A program made the translations under genes and the position numbers. Of a DNA stretch of 64,000 bases, positions 46,051 to 56,323 are shown piece after piece. Within the stretch, counting starts at the first letter, position 1, and each line of letters opens with the position of its first letter. Source of the stretch: Tricholoma matsutake. Taxonomy: Eukaryota > Basidiomycota > Agaricomycetes > Agaricales > Tricholomataceae. The notes below the pieces were generated by a model. That model saw nothing but the letters and a program-made list of their open reading frames with translations, did no database searches and was not told the origin of the DNA. The stretch is taken from positions 496,001 through 560,000 of the forward strand of contig AP026548.1 in assembly GCA_026075535.2 (NCBI GenBank), read 5' to 3'.

Positions 46051-46838
46051 CTAACAATAGACACACCCAATCCCTTTTGGTCCCCTCATGCCCTATACCA
46101 CTGCTGTGAGCCTCTGCTTGCAGGGTGGCAACAGGTGCCATTTCTGGATGACACAAGGCGACCGACAACAACAACAACACAAGGACGTGGCACCAATGAC
46201 AACACAAGCTGACAAATGAGAGGACAATGAACAACACTGCAAGCAGGGGTAGGACGGATGATGGGTGATGGCACAGGCAGGGGGGCTGAATGGGGGGGCA
46301 GGGGCAACAGTCAACGACATGGGGGAATGAATTGCAGATGATGACATGTGCCAACCCTCGCTACAAATGCAAGACAGTGGGACCATTTTTTTGTTATTCT
46401 AGTTTGCTCTCACTGCTAATGGACCCCTACCCACCCCTCCCCTGCATCCTGTAGGTGGGGGAGGGGTTTTCTGTCATGTTTTATTTTTTTATTTTCCTAG
46501 CAACACCCACCACTGCGATAGTATATAATAGAATCTAGTTAGAATCGAGAAATAGTAGTAAAGACCAGTCATCAAATGTGGGCAATGGTTTGGACTGGTT
46601 GCGGTCCCCGGTTGCCCTCTTGGGGGTTGAAAAACTGGACCAAACTGGACCTTAAAACACTATCTATATATGAGAAGTAGAGAATCAATATATTGACCTG
46701 GACTGTAGTCACTCACCCAAGTCCTGCAAAACTTCTATATTTATGTAGTGCAGAGAAGGACATTTCATCTCATAGTAGGATAAGCTTCTTTGAATTATAC
46801 ACCATCCAAATAGCAGAAGAGCTGGTTCCATGCACCGG

Positions 46839-47662
46839 TAGTGTTTGCAGGTCCAGTCCATAGGACCAAAAAAAAGACCAAAACTGGACTGAATTGGACT
46901 GGAAAAGACTGGACCAGAGGTCTATTTATGGACTGGTCTTTTGCAGTCCTTTCATTTTAAAAAATATAGTAGGACCAATGAAAAACTGGTTTAAACCAGT
47001 TGCAACTGGTCTTTTGTCCCAAGGTGTGTTTGACCTTACTCCCACAGATATTTATTTCATTTTTGGTCCCTGGATCATCAAAAATGGTTAAGAATTGGTT
47101 GAGATATGACCAAAAACAATTTTGTACAAGTATTTTGTTGTATCAGAGCATTGCTTATTACCTGAGCTATAATTTTTTTTGTACAGCTATATGACATCAT
47201 AAATATAAAAATAACACACCGAGCCATCCATACCATGTGATTTTATTGATTCAACAGCCCAAATGAGTTGTGACTACAAACTACAAACTACAAACTACAA
47301 ACTACAAACTACAACTAGAATGCATGTCCTTTCAGTTTTAACCATATCTCAGTCAAATCTTGGTGGAATTCCTTAAAAGTTAAACCAGTCTATGGGGGAA
47401 TTACAATATCTATCCGTCAGCATAATATATATAAAGTATTAGTTATAATTGTTGAGATATATATGGGTTATTTCTCATGAAAAACTTTACAACAAAAGAC
47501 CAGTCCAAACCAGTATTTTTTCAGTCCATGGACCAAATGGGACCAGTCCTAAATGGTCTGGTTGTGGTCAACCAAAGTCTGGGTCAGTCCTAGATCAGTT
47601 GCAGTTGATGGTTGCCCCATTTGGAAGTCAAAAACTGGACTGGACTGGACCTTTAAACACTA
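46839..47662. mobile_element. Non-autonomous hAT-like element, TAGTGTTT family, copy 6
   Basis: 824 bp, TAGTGTTTGCAGGTCCAG to GGACCTTTAAACACTA. The flanks TGCACCGG and GGCACTGG agree at 6 of 8 positions. It is the inverted homologue of 32657-33494 and carries an AAACTAC 7-bp tandem (47275-47312) where that copy has TTTGTAG. Confidence 0.85.
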
Positions 47663-48559
47663 GGCACTGGAGAGTAGATTGAATCAAGGGTGCAATAACT
47701 TGAAGATATCTTCACAATAATGCAATGCATCTTTGATCAAAGGTTTGGGGTAGATAGAGGATAATCCACTTCATGAGAAGCAACATCTCCAAAGGGAATC
47801 CATGCAGGAACAAGTGAGATATGTGCAAAACAATACAATCTGGAGTTGTTTATCAGGGGCATAGTGCCGATCATACCATTCACTATCACTACCTCGAGTA
47901 TCCTGTCCTCATTACTCCACAGATTCCCTCTGGTTTCTTGCAATCTATCTACTCCTACTTTCTGATTCACAGCACATTTTGTTGTTGTTGAGATATCTTC
48001 CATTTATTGCCTTTTTGGGAATGCTTGGTTCAACACTCTCTGTCATGCATCCTATGGCCTCATCTACTTTCTAGAAGGGGACATATTTTACTGCAACATT
48101 ATATGATTATTATTTACACACCCTCAACAAAGAGAATAGGATCTTCTCCCCTCATTGAGGGAGAATGCTCACTACAGGCTGAGGATAAGTATAGAAGTGA
48201 AAATAACTGTATATTAACTGTATAAGTGTTACCTATAAAAAAAGTGAAGGAAAAACATAAAGCATGAGTGAAATGATCTGCTCATTGTCAAGAATGATGA
48301 GTGTGAAGCTGTGGTGCACGTTGATCAACTGTGGGAGACAGTGATCAGTTGATCACTGGTGGCAGGAAAGTGTCCCACACATGCCCAAAGTGATGTGTAT
48401 GTAAGCATAATAGTGTTTCTCAAAGGTTTATGCCATCAACAGCACTTTTGGTGTTGGTAATCTGGCAACACTGATTGCCTGGATCCTGTTCAGTGGTTGG
48501 CTGACAGCTTTGCTGATCTGTTGATCAAAAAGGGGGCAGTCCAGGTTCTGTTGCCATAG
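47663..48559 (-). repeat. Repeat R, copy R1 (uninterrupted)
   Basis: 48110-48430 matches 42511-42840 inverted, and 48425-48559 matches 59253-59330 plus 59994-60030. R1 therefore represents R without the Ngaro-like insertion: its GGTTTATGCCATCAACAGC and GAAACACTATTATG parts lie next to each other near 48425. 47737-48003 (minus) contains an 88-codon frame of unknown nature. A trace of the CACTA-like element (GGTTGGCTGAC, about 48513) remains. Confidence 0.6.
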
Positions 48560-48765
48560 GTTAGAGAAAGTATGGGTTGACCTGTCAGGTCCAGACTCCA
48601 CATATGGTTAAATCTTGTATTGGGAACACATGTGATGGACATTGTTGATGATTATACCTCCTTCCCATGGTCTGTACCTCTCAAATATAAAGATGATGCA
48701 TTTCCTGAACTCAAAGCATGGGAGCTTGCCCATGGAACTGAAACTGGACTACTTGTCCAATTGGG
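48560..48765 (+). pseudogene. Ty1/copia integrase fragment
   Basis: Reads LEKVWVDLSGP, then after a frameshift YVMDIVDDYTSFPWS and DAFPELKAWELAHGTETG. It matches the integrase of the copia element near 6180-6000 residue for residue in most positions. No LTRs are attached, so it is an isolated, abutted fragment at the edge of R1. Confidence 0.75.
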
Positions 48766-49300
48766 CCAGGGCTAAAGCCTAAAGCCTGGCATAAATGAGT
48801 CCTCCATTTTATTATAAATACACTAATGATACTATACAAACTGTCCAATTGCCAGTGGGCCACATTAGTTACTACACAATGAATATATTAAATTAACCTC
48901 TAGCAATTGTCACATAGGGACTACCATGGATGATGTACTAAAGTCCATGGATATGGATGGCATCCATGGATCATCCATGGGTATCCATATGAATACTACT
49001 ATTTTTTATGCTCTCAAATGCTCTAATATATGTACCATGGTCTATTGAAATGGTTTAGCAAGGTCAATTACCTGTTGGAGTGCCTTGCTGGCACACATAG
49101 TGTTGCCACTAGCTAAGCCACTTGTTTTCAATAATCTGGCTATAGCATTGCAGATAAAATAGGTAAATGTCTCAAAATATTTGACATGGTAGAGGACCTC
49201 AAAAGCTGGAGGGTCTTCTGCAAACATTGGTTGATCCCATCAGTTATTGGTAAGCAATTTTAATTTAGCCAGTTGCCATGAGCCAATGGCCAATAGAACT
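48766..49300 (-). other. Non-coding with one unassigned frame
   Basis: 48920-48990 holds CCATGGATG inverted repeats like 19195-19285. The minus frame 49227-49042 (61 codons, Phe/Ala rich) is open but not recognised. If the proposed inversion is undone, this DNA would lie directly right of 26763. Confidence 0.35.
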
Positions 49301-49700
49301 TGTTAGGGCGACACCCACTATCTGCTAGCTAAGACCATGCAGGTTCTCTCTACAAGAAGGGGGCGGGATCCACGCTCATGATGGGGAAACTGATGGTTTT
49401 GATGCAAGGGGTTATTAATAGGTGAGTTTGTTGAGATAGGCCTTTCACACTGAAAATGTAGGTGGAATACCTAAGAGAACACAACTAGGGTCCCCTAGGC
49501 ATATATTTAGGGTTTATATACTATGTTACACATATTGTACATTGTTCTTACCAATGCACTTGTACATGCGCGTACATTTTGATGCATGCGAAATAAAATT
49601 CTCATGCTATCAAAGTGTAGCATCATTTGGCATCATGTAGTGTAATTCAACATAATAAATAAAATGAAATTTTATTAGGTAATGGGGTGGTTTCCTAACA
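49301..49700 (-). repeat. E2 3' LTR
   Basis: 400 bp. It shares GGGCGACACCC with the E1 3' LTR, whereas the other LTR of E2 and that of E3 read GGCCGACACCC. Preceded on the minus strand by the polypurine tract AAAAGGGGGGTAA. Confidence 0.88.
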
Positions 49701-49709
49701 TTACCCCCC

Positions 49710-51673
49710 TTTTATGCCTCGACTTCCAGGCAAGAAAATATTATGTTTGTCCCCTCTGTGAAATTTTGGTAAGGCCAGAATTTCATCCCCTCATACACCA
49801 TTCTCGCAATGCGACCCGGAGCATTTGGATTACGTTTAAAGAATTGGGCGATTGCATTACGTGCTCGCTTACAATTCTCTTCGGGTTCCCACGAATTATT
49901 TTCATCGGTATAGTTTTTCCACTTTATTAAGAACTCCAATTTGTTCTGTCAAAGACATGAGTCTAGAATTTCTTCAACTATGTATTCTGGAGCACCTTCT
50001 ACTATTATCGGTGGTTGCGGAGTAGTTTGTTGGCCAGGAATAGTGGGCGGGCAGTAAGGGCGTAGGCAGGATACATTAATCTTGGGATCAATCTTGAATA
50101 ATCAGGGTAATTTTAGCACTACCGCATTAGGCGAGATTACTTTAGAGATCGCATATGGGCCAACTTGTTTTTCCATAAGTTTCCTCGAAGGTTGTGGAAT
50201 ATTCAGGTCCTTGGTACTTAGCCATACCAAGTCACCAACTTTGTACTCTGGAGCACGTGCTTGAGTATGATCTGCATGTCGCATCATGTCATCACGTGCT
50301 TTCTTCAATGCCACCTCTGCTTCCTCTTGTACCTTTGCATCTTAGATACAAAGTCTTCTACTGACTGTACTTTGACTTCCCTTCTGGGTTCTACTCCCAT
50401 GCGAGGATGATATCCATAATTTGTGAAAAAGGGTGACATACAAGTAGCCAAATGGAATTTGTTATTGTGGGAAAATTTGGCAATTGCCAACCATTCGGGC
50501 CAGTCGGTTTGTCAGTAGTTGACAAACATACATAGGTACTGCTCCAACTCCTGATTCATTCTCTCTGTCTGCCCATCAGTCTGCGGGTGATATGCCGTAG
50601 ATAATTTAGTTTAAATTCCCAATATGTTGTTTAGTTCTTGCATAAATGCAGAAGCAAATTGTGGTCCACGATTGGAGATAACGGTATTGGGTAACCCATG
50701 TAACCACCATACCTGATTTAGATAGAGGCACGCCAAGCCCAATGATGAGGTTTCTGTAGTAGTAGGAATAATATGGACCTCCTTTGTAAAGCAGTCGCAT
50801 ACTACAAATATTGCATCATACCCTTGAGCCTCAGGTAATCTGGTAATAAAATCCACAGATATATCTCACCACGGTGCTTTAGGTATAGGGTTCGGCATTA
50901 ATTTTCCTGCAGGTTTCTCTGGAAATTTCTTCCCCCTCATGCACGTATCACATCCATCCACATACCCCAACACATACTTCGAAATTCCAGGCCACCAATA
51001 ATTTCTCATTACTAATTCCAATGTCTTCCATCTTCCTGGGTGTCTGGCAATTGGCTTACTGTGATATAACCGGACAATCTCCCTTTGCAAATCCTGATCC
51101 TTTGGTACATACACTTTTCCTCGAAACAACACCAACCCTTGTTCCTCAGCCCATTCATCTCCTTTGATATTACCTTTCTTCTCTCCCTTCAGAGCTTTCA
51201 TGGCTTCCACTACTTCATCATCCATTTCCAAACATTGTCTAATTTTAGACAACATTGCTGTTTGCAAGCTATCTATTAATAGATGCCCTTGATGCATAGC
51301 GCAAATGCGAAAGTATTCGGGTTTGAGTAAGGTAACATTTTTATTGTCCTCCTCCACCCCCCTTTTATGATCAATACATCTGAATAATGCATCCATCAAA
51401 GATTTGCGGGCATGTGTACTTAGGTAAGCGCACTTTTCCATTTCCAGATTTCTCCACCATCTCATCCTCCTGTGATATCCACTCCACCATCTCCTCCATC
51501 TCATCATCTCTTTCTCCTATCGTCTCTGGCTGTACTTCCGCTTGTCTGGGCTGTGATGCTGCCAATACTGACACTAATTGTGACATTTGTGCTGTGAGCG
51601 CATCAATTTTTGCCTCTAGTGCTGGTATGGGAACAGGATTAGGACCGGGATTAGAAGTTGAAGGTTCGGACAT
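49710..51673 (-). pseudogene. E2 gag start fused to pol 3' part
   Basis: From the ATG at 51673 about 90 Gag codons (coiled-coil-like N-terminus, L-P-K-Y-T-C-P-Q-I-F-D-G) run into the deletion junction. Downstream come D-A-L-F-R-C-I-D-H-K-R-G, the integrase zinc region, the integrase core (VCDCFTKEVHIIPTTTETSS, SNRGPQF) and the chromodomain near 49970-49830. E2 retains VLFRGKVYVPKDQ where E1 has a TGA, and NIPQPS (CAA) where E1 has TGA. It is useful as a less-mutated reference for E1. Confidence 0.85.
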
Positions 51674-52160
51674 AATTGTAGAATCTGTGATGAATCACTT
51701 CTTCGACAAATTCAAAAATTTTTCTTCGAGACCTCTCCAAACATTTACGGATCACATGATAAGGTTCATTGAGGTTCATCAATGGTTTGTCATTCATTGG
51801 ACGCCTATTTTGACACTTCGGATCAATAACCCTTCCAACAGTGCCTGATCTGAGAGATATCGCTGAATTCAGCTTGTAACTAAAATAGTCATCCAAATAG
51901 AGTAATGTAAATCATAACTAAACCAGATCCAATCAGTTGTCTGGTTGCAGCTGTCCTAATGATGAGCGCTGCCTCTCGATCACTGGCAGTCGCAATGTAA
52001 GGCGAGGCCTGGCATCGGCTTATGAAAGAAAAGGTAGATTACATATATACAAGTACTTCCAGCTCATGCCGTAAGGATGAGTAATTGGATGTGGCGCAGT
52101 GAAACAATGATGGATGCACAAGTAAGAGAAGGCGCACTGATATGGGTAGTTGTGTTCTTC

Positions 52161-52562
52161 TGTTAGGCCGACACCCACTATCTGCTAGCTAAGACCATGC
52201 AGGTTCTCTCTACAAGAAGGGGGTGGGATCCATGCTCGTGATGGGGAAACTGATGGTTTTGATGCGAGGGGTTATTAATAGATGAGTTTGTTGAGATAGG
52301 CCTTTCACACCAAAAACATAGGTGGAATACCTAAGAGAACACAACTAGGGTCCCCTAGGCATATATTTAGGGTTTATATACTATGTTACACATATTGTAC
52401 ATTGTTGTTACTGACGCACTCATACATGCATGTACATTTTGATGCGTGCGAAATAAAATTCTCACACTATCAAAGTATAGCATCATTTGGCGTCATGTAG
52501 CGTAATTCAACATAATAAAATAAAAATGAAATTTTATTAGGTAATGGGGTGGTTTCCTAACA
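52161..52562 (-). repeat. E2 5' LTR
   Basis: 402 bp, ends at 52562 directly against H3 sequence (CCAGTAGTATACAACC), which shows that E2 sits within the H3 element. Confidence 0.88.
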
Positions 52563-52844
52563 CCAGTAGTATACAACCTAAAAAGCAATAAATTACAATT
52601 AGTTAGTTTATAATATAAAAACAAAAAGCAAATGAAAAAAACTCACATAGGGCCCAAATGACGTGATCTTGTTTGGGCCTGTGTTGGCTTGTTTGCAGGT
52701 GGTGGTATCGTTACTAGTAGATTATAACCTAGAAAACTAAAAAAATGAGTTAGTTAGTTTATTAAAACAAAAACCAAACAAAAAAAACTTACTTAGGGCC
52801 CAAACGACGCAATCTGCGTTGTTTGGGCCCATGTTGGCTCATTT

Positions 52845-53060
52845 GCCAGTGGTGGCATTGTTGCCAGTGGTGGCATTGTTGCCAGTGGTGGCATTGTTGC
52901 CAGTGGTGGCATTGTTGCCAGTGGTGGCATTGTTGCCAGTGGTGGCATTGTTGCCAGTGGTGGCATTGTTGCCAGTGGTGGCATTGTTGCCAGTGGTGGC
53001 ATTGTTGCCAGTGGTGGCATTGTTGCCAGTGGTGGCATTGTTGCCAGTGGTGGCATTGTT
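52845..53060 (+). repeat. Perfect 12-copy 18-bp minisatellite
   Basis: Exactly 12 copies (216 bp) of GCCAGTGGTGGCATTGTT, with no internal variation that I can see. It follows directly on a palindrome. Frames through it give repeating Met-Pro-Pro-Leu-Ala-Thr or Cys-Gln-Trp-Trp-His-Cys, which are artefacts. Confidence 0.92.
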
Positions 53061-53604
53061 GCCAGTAGATTATAACCTAGAAAACTAAAAAAAAGGTTAG
53101 TTAGTTTATAAAAACAAAAAGCAAACGAAAAAAACCTTACTTAGGGCCCAAACGACGCGATCTGCATCATTTGGGCCTGTGTTCTGTCCAATCACGTCGT
53201 TTGGGCCCATGTTATGTCTGGCAGTTGAGTAGAACCTATAAAACAAATGAAACAAGTTAGTTAGTATGAAAAAACAAGAAGCAAATGAAAAAAAACATAC
53301 TTAGGCCCCAAACAACGCAATCTGCGTCATTTGGGCCCGCGTTCTGTCCAGTCGGCTTGTTTGAAGGTGGTGGTGATGGTGGCAATGGCCGTGGGAATGG
53401 TGGTGGTGGGTGCGCACACAGTGGTGGTGGTAGAGTGGAGAGGAGGAGGAGGCGGCGTTGGCGACAGTGGTGGTGGTGGTTGTGAGCTGGCAGTCACATG
53501 TCATGTGTCATGTGTATGCATACTTATTAATTATTCCGTTAATGGCTGTGATTAACTATGTACCTTGGTTGGGTAATAAAAGTATTAAATATATGCCCAA
53601 GAAT

Positions 53605-53685
53605 AATTGCTTGGTAGCTCAGTGGTTAAGCATGCTGTTATGTATGCAGACCCAAGGTCGAGTGTTCAATTCTTGATGTGTGTCG
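53605..53685 (+). other. tRNA-like (A/B-box) module in H3 right arm
   Basis: TAGCTCAGTGGTTAAGCATG is a good A-box. GTGTTCAATTCTT, about 45 bp later, is a weak B-box. It points outward to the right terminus, as in H1. Confidence 0.5.
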
Positions 53686-53937
53686 AACTTTTATTTGGGA
53701 AAGCACGTGCATTCCGGTTATTCCAGTTAGTCCGGTTATTCCTGTTATTCCGGTTGTGATGAGTCCGGTCAGATTCTGGGGATTCTGGCTGTAAATTGGA
53801 TCCTTATTCCGACCAGAATTGTGCTGCATAGGGAAAACTACATACAAAAAGAATTCCACCGGATTCCAGAAATTCTGGAAATTCCAGCTGGACAAACCAG
53901 AATCTAACCAGAATAGGTGGGGGAGTGTAAAGTACTC

Positions 53938-55229
53938 AGCTCAAAGAATCCTTGACACATGGCAAATGCAGCCTTCCACTCATCTCCTTTCTTTATTCGT
54001 ACATTGTTGTATCCCCATCGTAAATCCAATTTTGTAAAGACTTTGGCTTTTCCCACCTTGTCAATTATTTCTGAGATCAACAGCAGGGGGTACGCGTTCT
54101 TCACTGTCCACTCATTCAGATACCTATAATCTGTACACATCCTCTTCCTTTGGTCTTTCTTTGGCATGAAGAATATTGGTGATGTCTGCAGTGATTTCGA
54201 AGGTCGTATGTATCCTTTGCACAATTGCTCCTTCAGGAATGCATCCACTTCTTCTTGTTCCATTGGAGATAACAGATATACCTTCGACTTCTTCAGCACA
54301 AACCCTGGCTTCATCTTGATCCCATGATCCCATGGCTTCCGCACCGGCATTTGCTCAGACTCCTTCTTCTGGAACACTGACAGATATTCATGATACACTT
54401 TTGGCACCCATTCCTCCACTGGCTTCTCCACCTTCACAATATTCTTGTCCCATGACTGTCCTCCACAAATTGCTCTAAAGGTTTGCTTCTGCTCTTCTTT
54501 CTCAATCATGACCGGAACTTCCTCATTTGGCATTTCCTCATCCTCCACTTCCTCCATCGTAACAGAATACTTCCTCAGATGTTCTTTCTCTTTCTTTTTC
54601 CTTTTTTCCTTCTTCATCTTCCTTCCATACACATTACATTCTTTAGGACAATGAGTCATTTGTACTTTCCCAGTTTTCCAATCAATTTCAGGATTATGCT
54701 TCCATAACCACAGACATCCTATTATTAGATTGGTTTTCCCAAGTTTGCACACTTCAAATATGGCTCGCTCCTGATGCTCCTGATACCTTAGTACCATAGT
54801 CACCTCCTCCTTGATAGTTCCTCCATGATTGACTGTTCCGTCAATATTGTACACCATTATAGGTTGCGCCAGCTTGTGTGTGTTAATACTGTTTCCGGTA
54901 ATTAAGGATTGATTAATAAATAATCCTGTAGCACCACTATCAAGCAACACTTCCACATCAATCGCTGCATGCGTGTCCACTGTCTTCAGTCCCACAGTCA
55001 AGGTGATTTCAGGTTCTATTTGTGCAGAGCAAATAAAGAATTTAGGGGTTTTCGGAAATGATGCATGACAATTTTCTTTGTCACATGATTGACAACAGTT
55101 GTACTCCTTTTTGTCATGTGATTCAGAATGGTTGTACTCCTCCTCAATTTCCTTTTCTGATTTGCTCTGGGTTTCATCGGATACTAATACATTGTAACGA
55201 TTCTGGGTCACCAATGGGGAAACCTTCAC
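53938..55229 (-). pseudogene. E3 pol, protease and RT start
   Basis: A frame of over 430 codons, nearly identical to E1 28728-29990 but without the TGA at E1 29605 and without the 4-bp deletion near E1 29956 (E3 reads NNVRIKKGDEW). It holds the protease LLDSGATGLFIN. The frame runs out into H3 at 53937. Confidence 0.88.
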
Positions 55230-55249
55230 TGGGACTCTTCCACAAAATT

Positions 55250-56323
55250 CTTCTGCTTGCCTTCCTCCGGCTTCACTTCCTTGATTGTAGCTTCCCTAAT
55301 CTTTCTTTTCTGCCTACAATTCCTAGAAATGTGTCCTAACTGCCCACAGTTAAAACATTTAAGTGGGGCTCATCTCCCTGCTTGATCAACCTCCATTGCC
55401 TCTGCTGGTGCTGCTGACTCCATAACTATAGGTGTCACTGTCATGGCCAGTGGCTGTGCCCTCAGAGCTTGCGCCTGAGGTGCCTTTCCTTTCTTGGACT
55501 TTCCTCCTGATGACTTTCCAAATTTACTACTTCCATACACCAACTTTGACTCTGCCTGTTCCTGCCAATATTGCCAGTCAAGGTGCATTGCCCAATTATA
55601 CCACTCATCCAACTTCTCTGGCATAGAAGGTAGTCAGTAGATAGACTTGAATAAAGAGGGATTTAATCCTGCTTTCAAAAACTCTACCAATGCAGCTTCT
55701 CCCATGTCTGTTTGCGAAGCTTCTGCTTTGAACTGCAAAATAAATTCATCTGCCATTAGGGAACCTTGACACATGGTTTTTAATTTAGCATTGGCTGTCA
55801 CCTTTGGATTAGGGTCTCCAAACTGTGCCCCCAATCTCTCCAGAAATTCCTTGAAGGTTGCAAATGGTTTATTTCCCATGGCAATTTGATTAATAGCCTC
55901 GTTTCTCCCGAACTGTGCTTTCCCCCCCTGGATGTACAAGAGAGCAAACATAATCCTAGACTTGACTGTACGAAACTCTGGCTTCCTCCCATGGATGTAC
56001 AATACTATAGAGCTGATGAAGGATTTTGTATTCTCCATGGTACCGTCAAAGATTTGCAGGGGCACATACTTAGGTAAGCGCGCTTTTCCATTTCCAGATT
56101 TCTCTGCCGTCTCATCCTCCTGTGATATCCACTGCACCATCTCCTCCATCTCATCATCTCTTTCTCCTATCGTCTCTGGCTGTACTTCCGCTTGTCTGGG
56201 CTGTGATGCTGCCAACACTGACACTAATTGGGACATTTGTGCTGTAAGCACATCAATTTTCGCCTCTAGTGCTGGTGTGGGAACAGGATTAGGGCCAGGA
56301 TTAGAAGTTGAAGGTTTGGACAT
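55250..56323 (-). pseudogene. E3 gag
   Basis: Starts ATG at 56323. Gag core as in E1. TGA at about 55632-55634, where E1 has CAA (ancestral CGA fits both), then the same TGA before the CCHC knuckle CFNCGQLGHISRNC (about 55349-55308) as in E1. Confidence 0.85.

Larger units (their letters stand above)
43662..46662. mobile_element. Non-autonomous hAT-like element, TAGTGTTT family, copy 5 (with nested elements)
   Basis: TAGTGTTTCAAGGTCCAG to GGACCTTAAAACACTA. Target duplication TCTATACA/TCTATATA (43654-43661, 46663-46670), one mismatch. The left half parallels 14064-15554: a palindrome at 44178-44210 followed by an intron-like segment 44214-44270, and a second intron-like segment at 44480-44540. 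The 1471-bp element at 44580-46050 is nested inside. Without it the length is about 1.5 kb, like copies 1 and 2. Confidence 0.82.
49301..52562 (-). mobile_element. Ty3/gypsy chromovirus E2, internally deleted
   Basis: LTRs 49301-49700 and 52161-52562, both bounded by TGTTAGG and CCTAACA. The internal part is 2.46 kb against 5.4 kb in E1: the gag start is fused to the end of RNase H, then integrase and chromodomain follow. The junction at about 51400 joins sequence equivalent to E1 27912 and 30899, with GATG shared by both sides. The flanks are GAACT (left) and CCAGT (right), which do not match. Confidence 0.88.
52563..53937. mobile_element. CAGTACTTTACACT-family element H3, right part
   Basis: The right terminus at 53937 is the complement of GAGTACTTTACACTCCC. 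The left terminus is missing because E2 interrupts the element and E3's other half is lost. It contains four palindromes (52650-52680, 52796-52830, 53144-53177, 53303-53337). Each is flanked on the minus strand by an intron-like segment (52646-52578, 52792-52729, 53140-53077, 53300-53236), with ACTAAC branch-like text in each. Also present are a 12-copy minisatellite, a tRNA-like module near 53605-53685 and a CCGGTTATTCC tandem tract (53715-53755). Confidence 0.75.

Noticed and set aside
52845..53060. CRISPR-like regular repeat
   Set aside because: Head-to-tail 18-mers without spacers, in a eukaryotic genome.
52793..53088. Long frames on both strands of Met-Pro-Pro-Leu-Ala-Thr or Cys-Gln-Trp-Trp-His-Cys repeats
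   Set aside because: Pure translation of an 18-bp minisatellite, open in several frames on both strands; no start context or domain.
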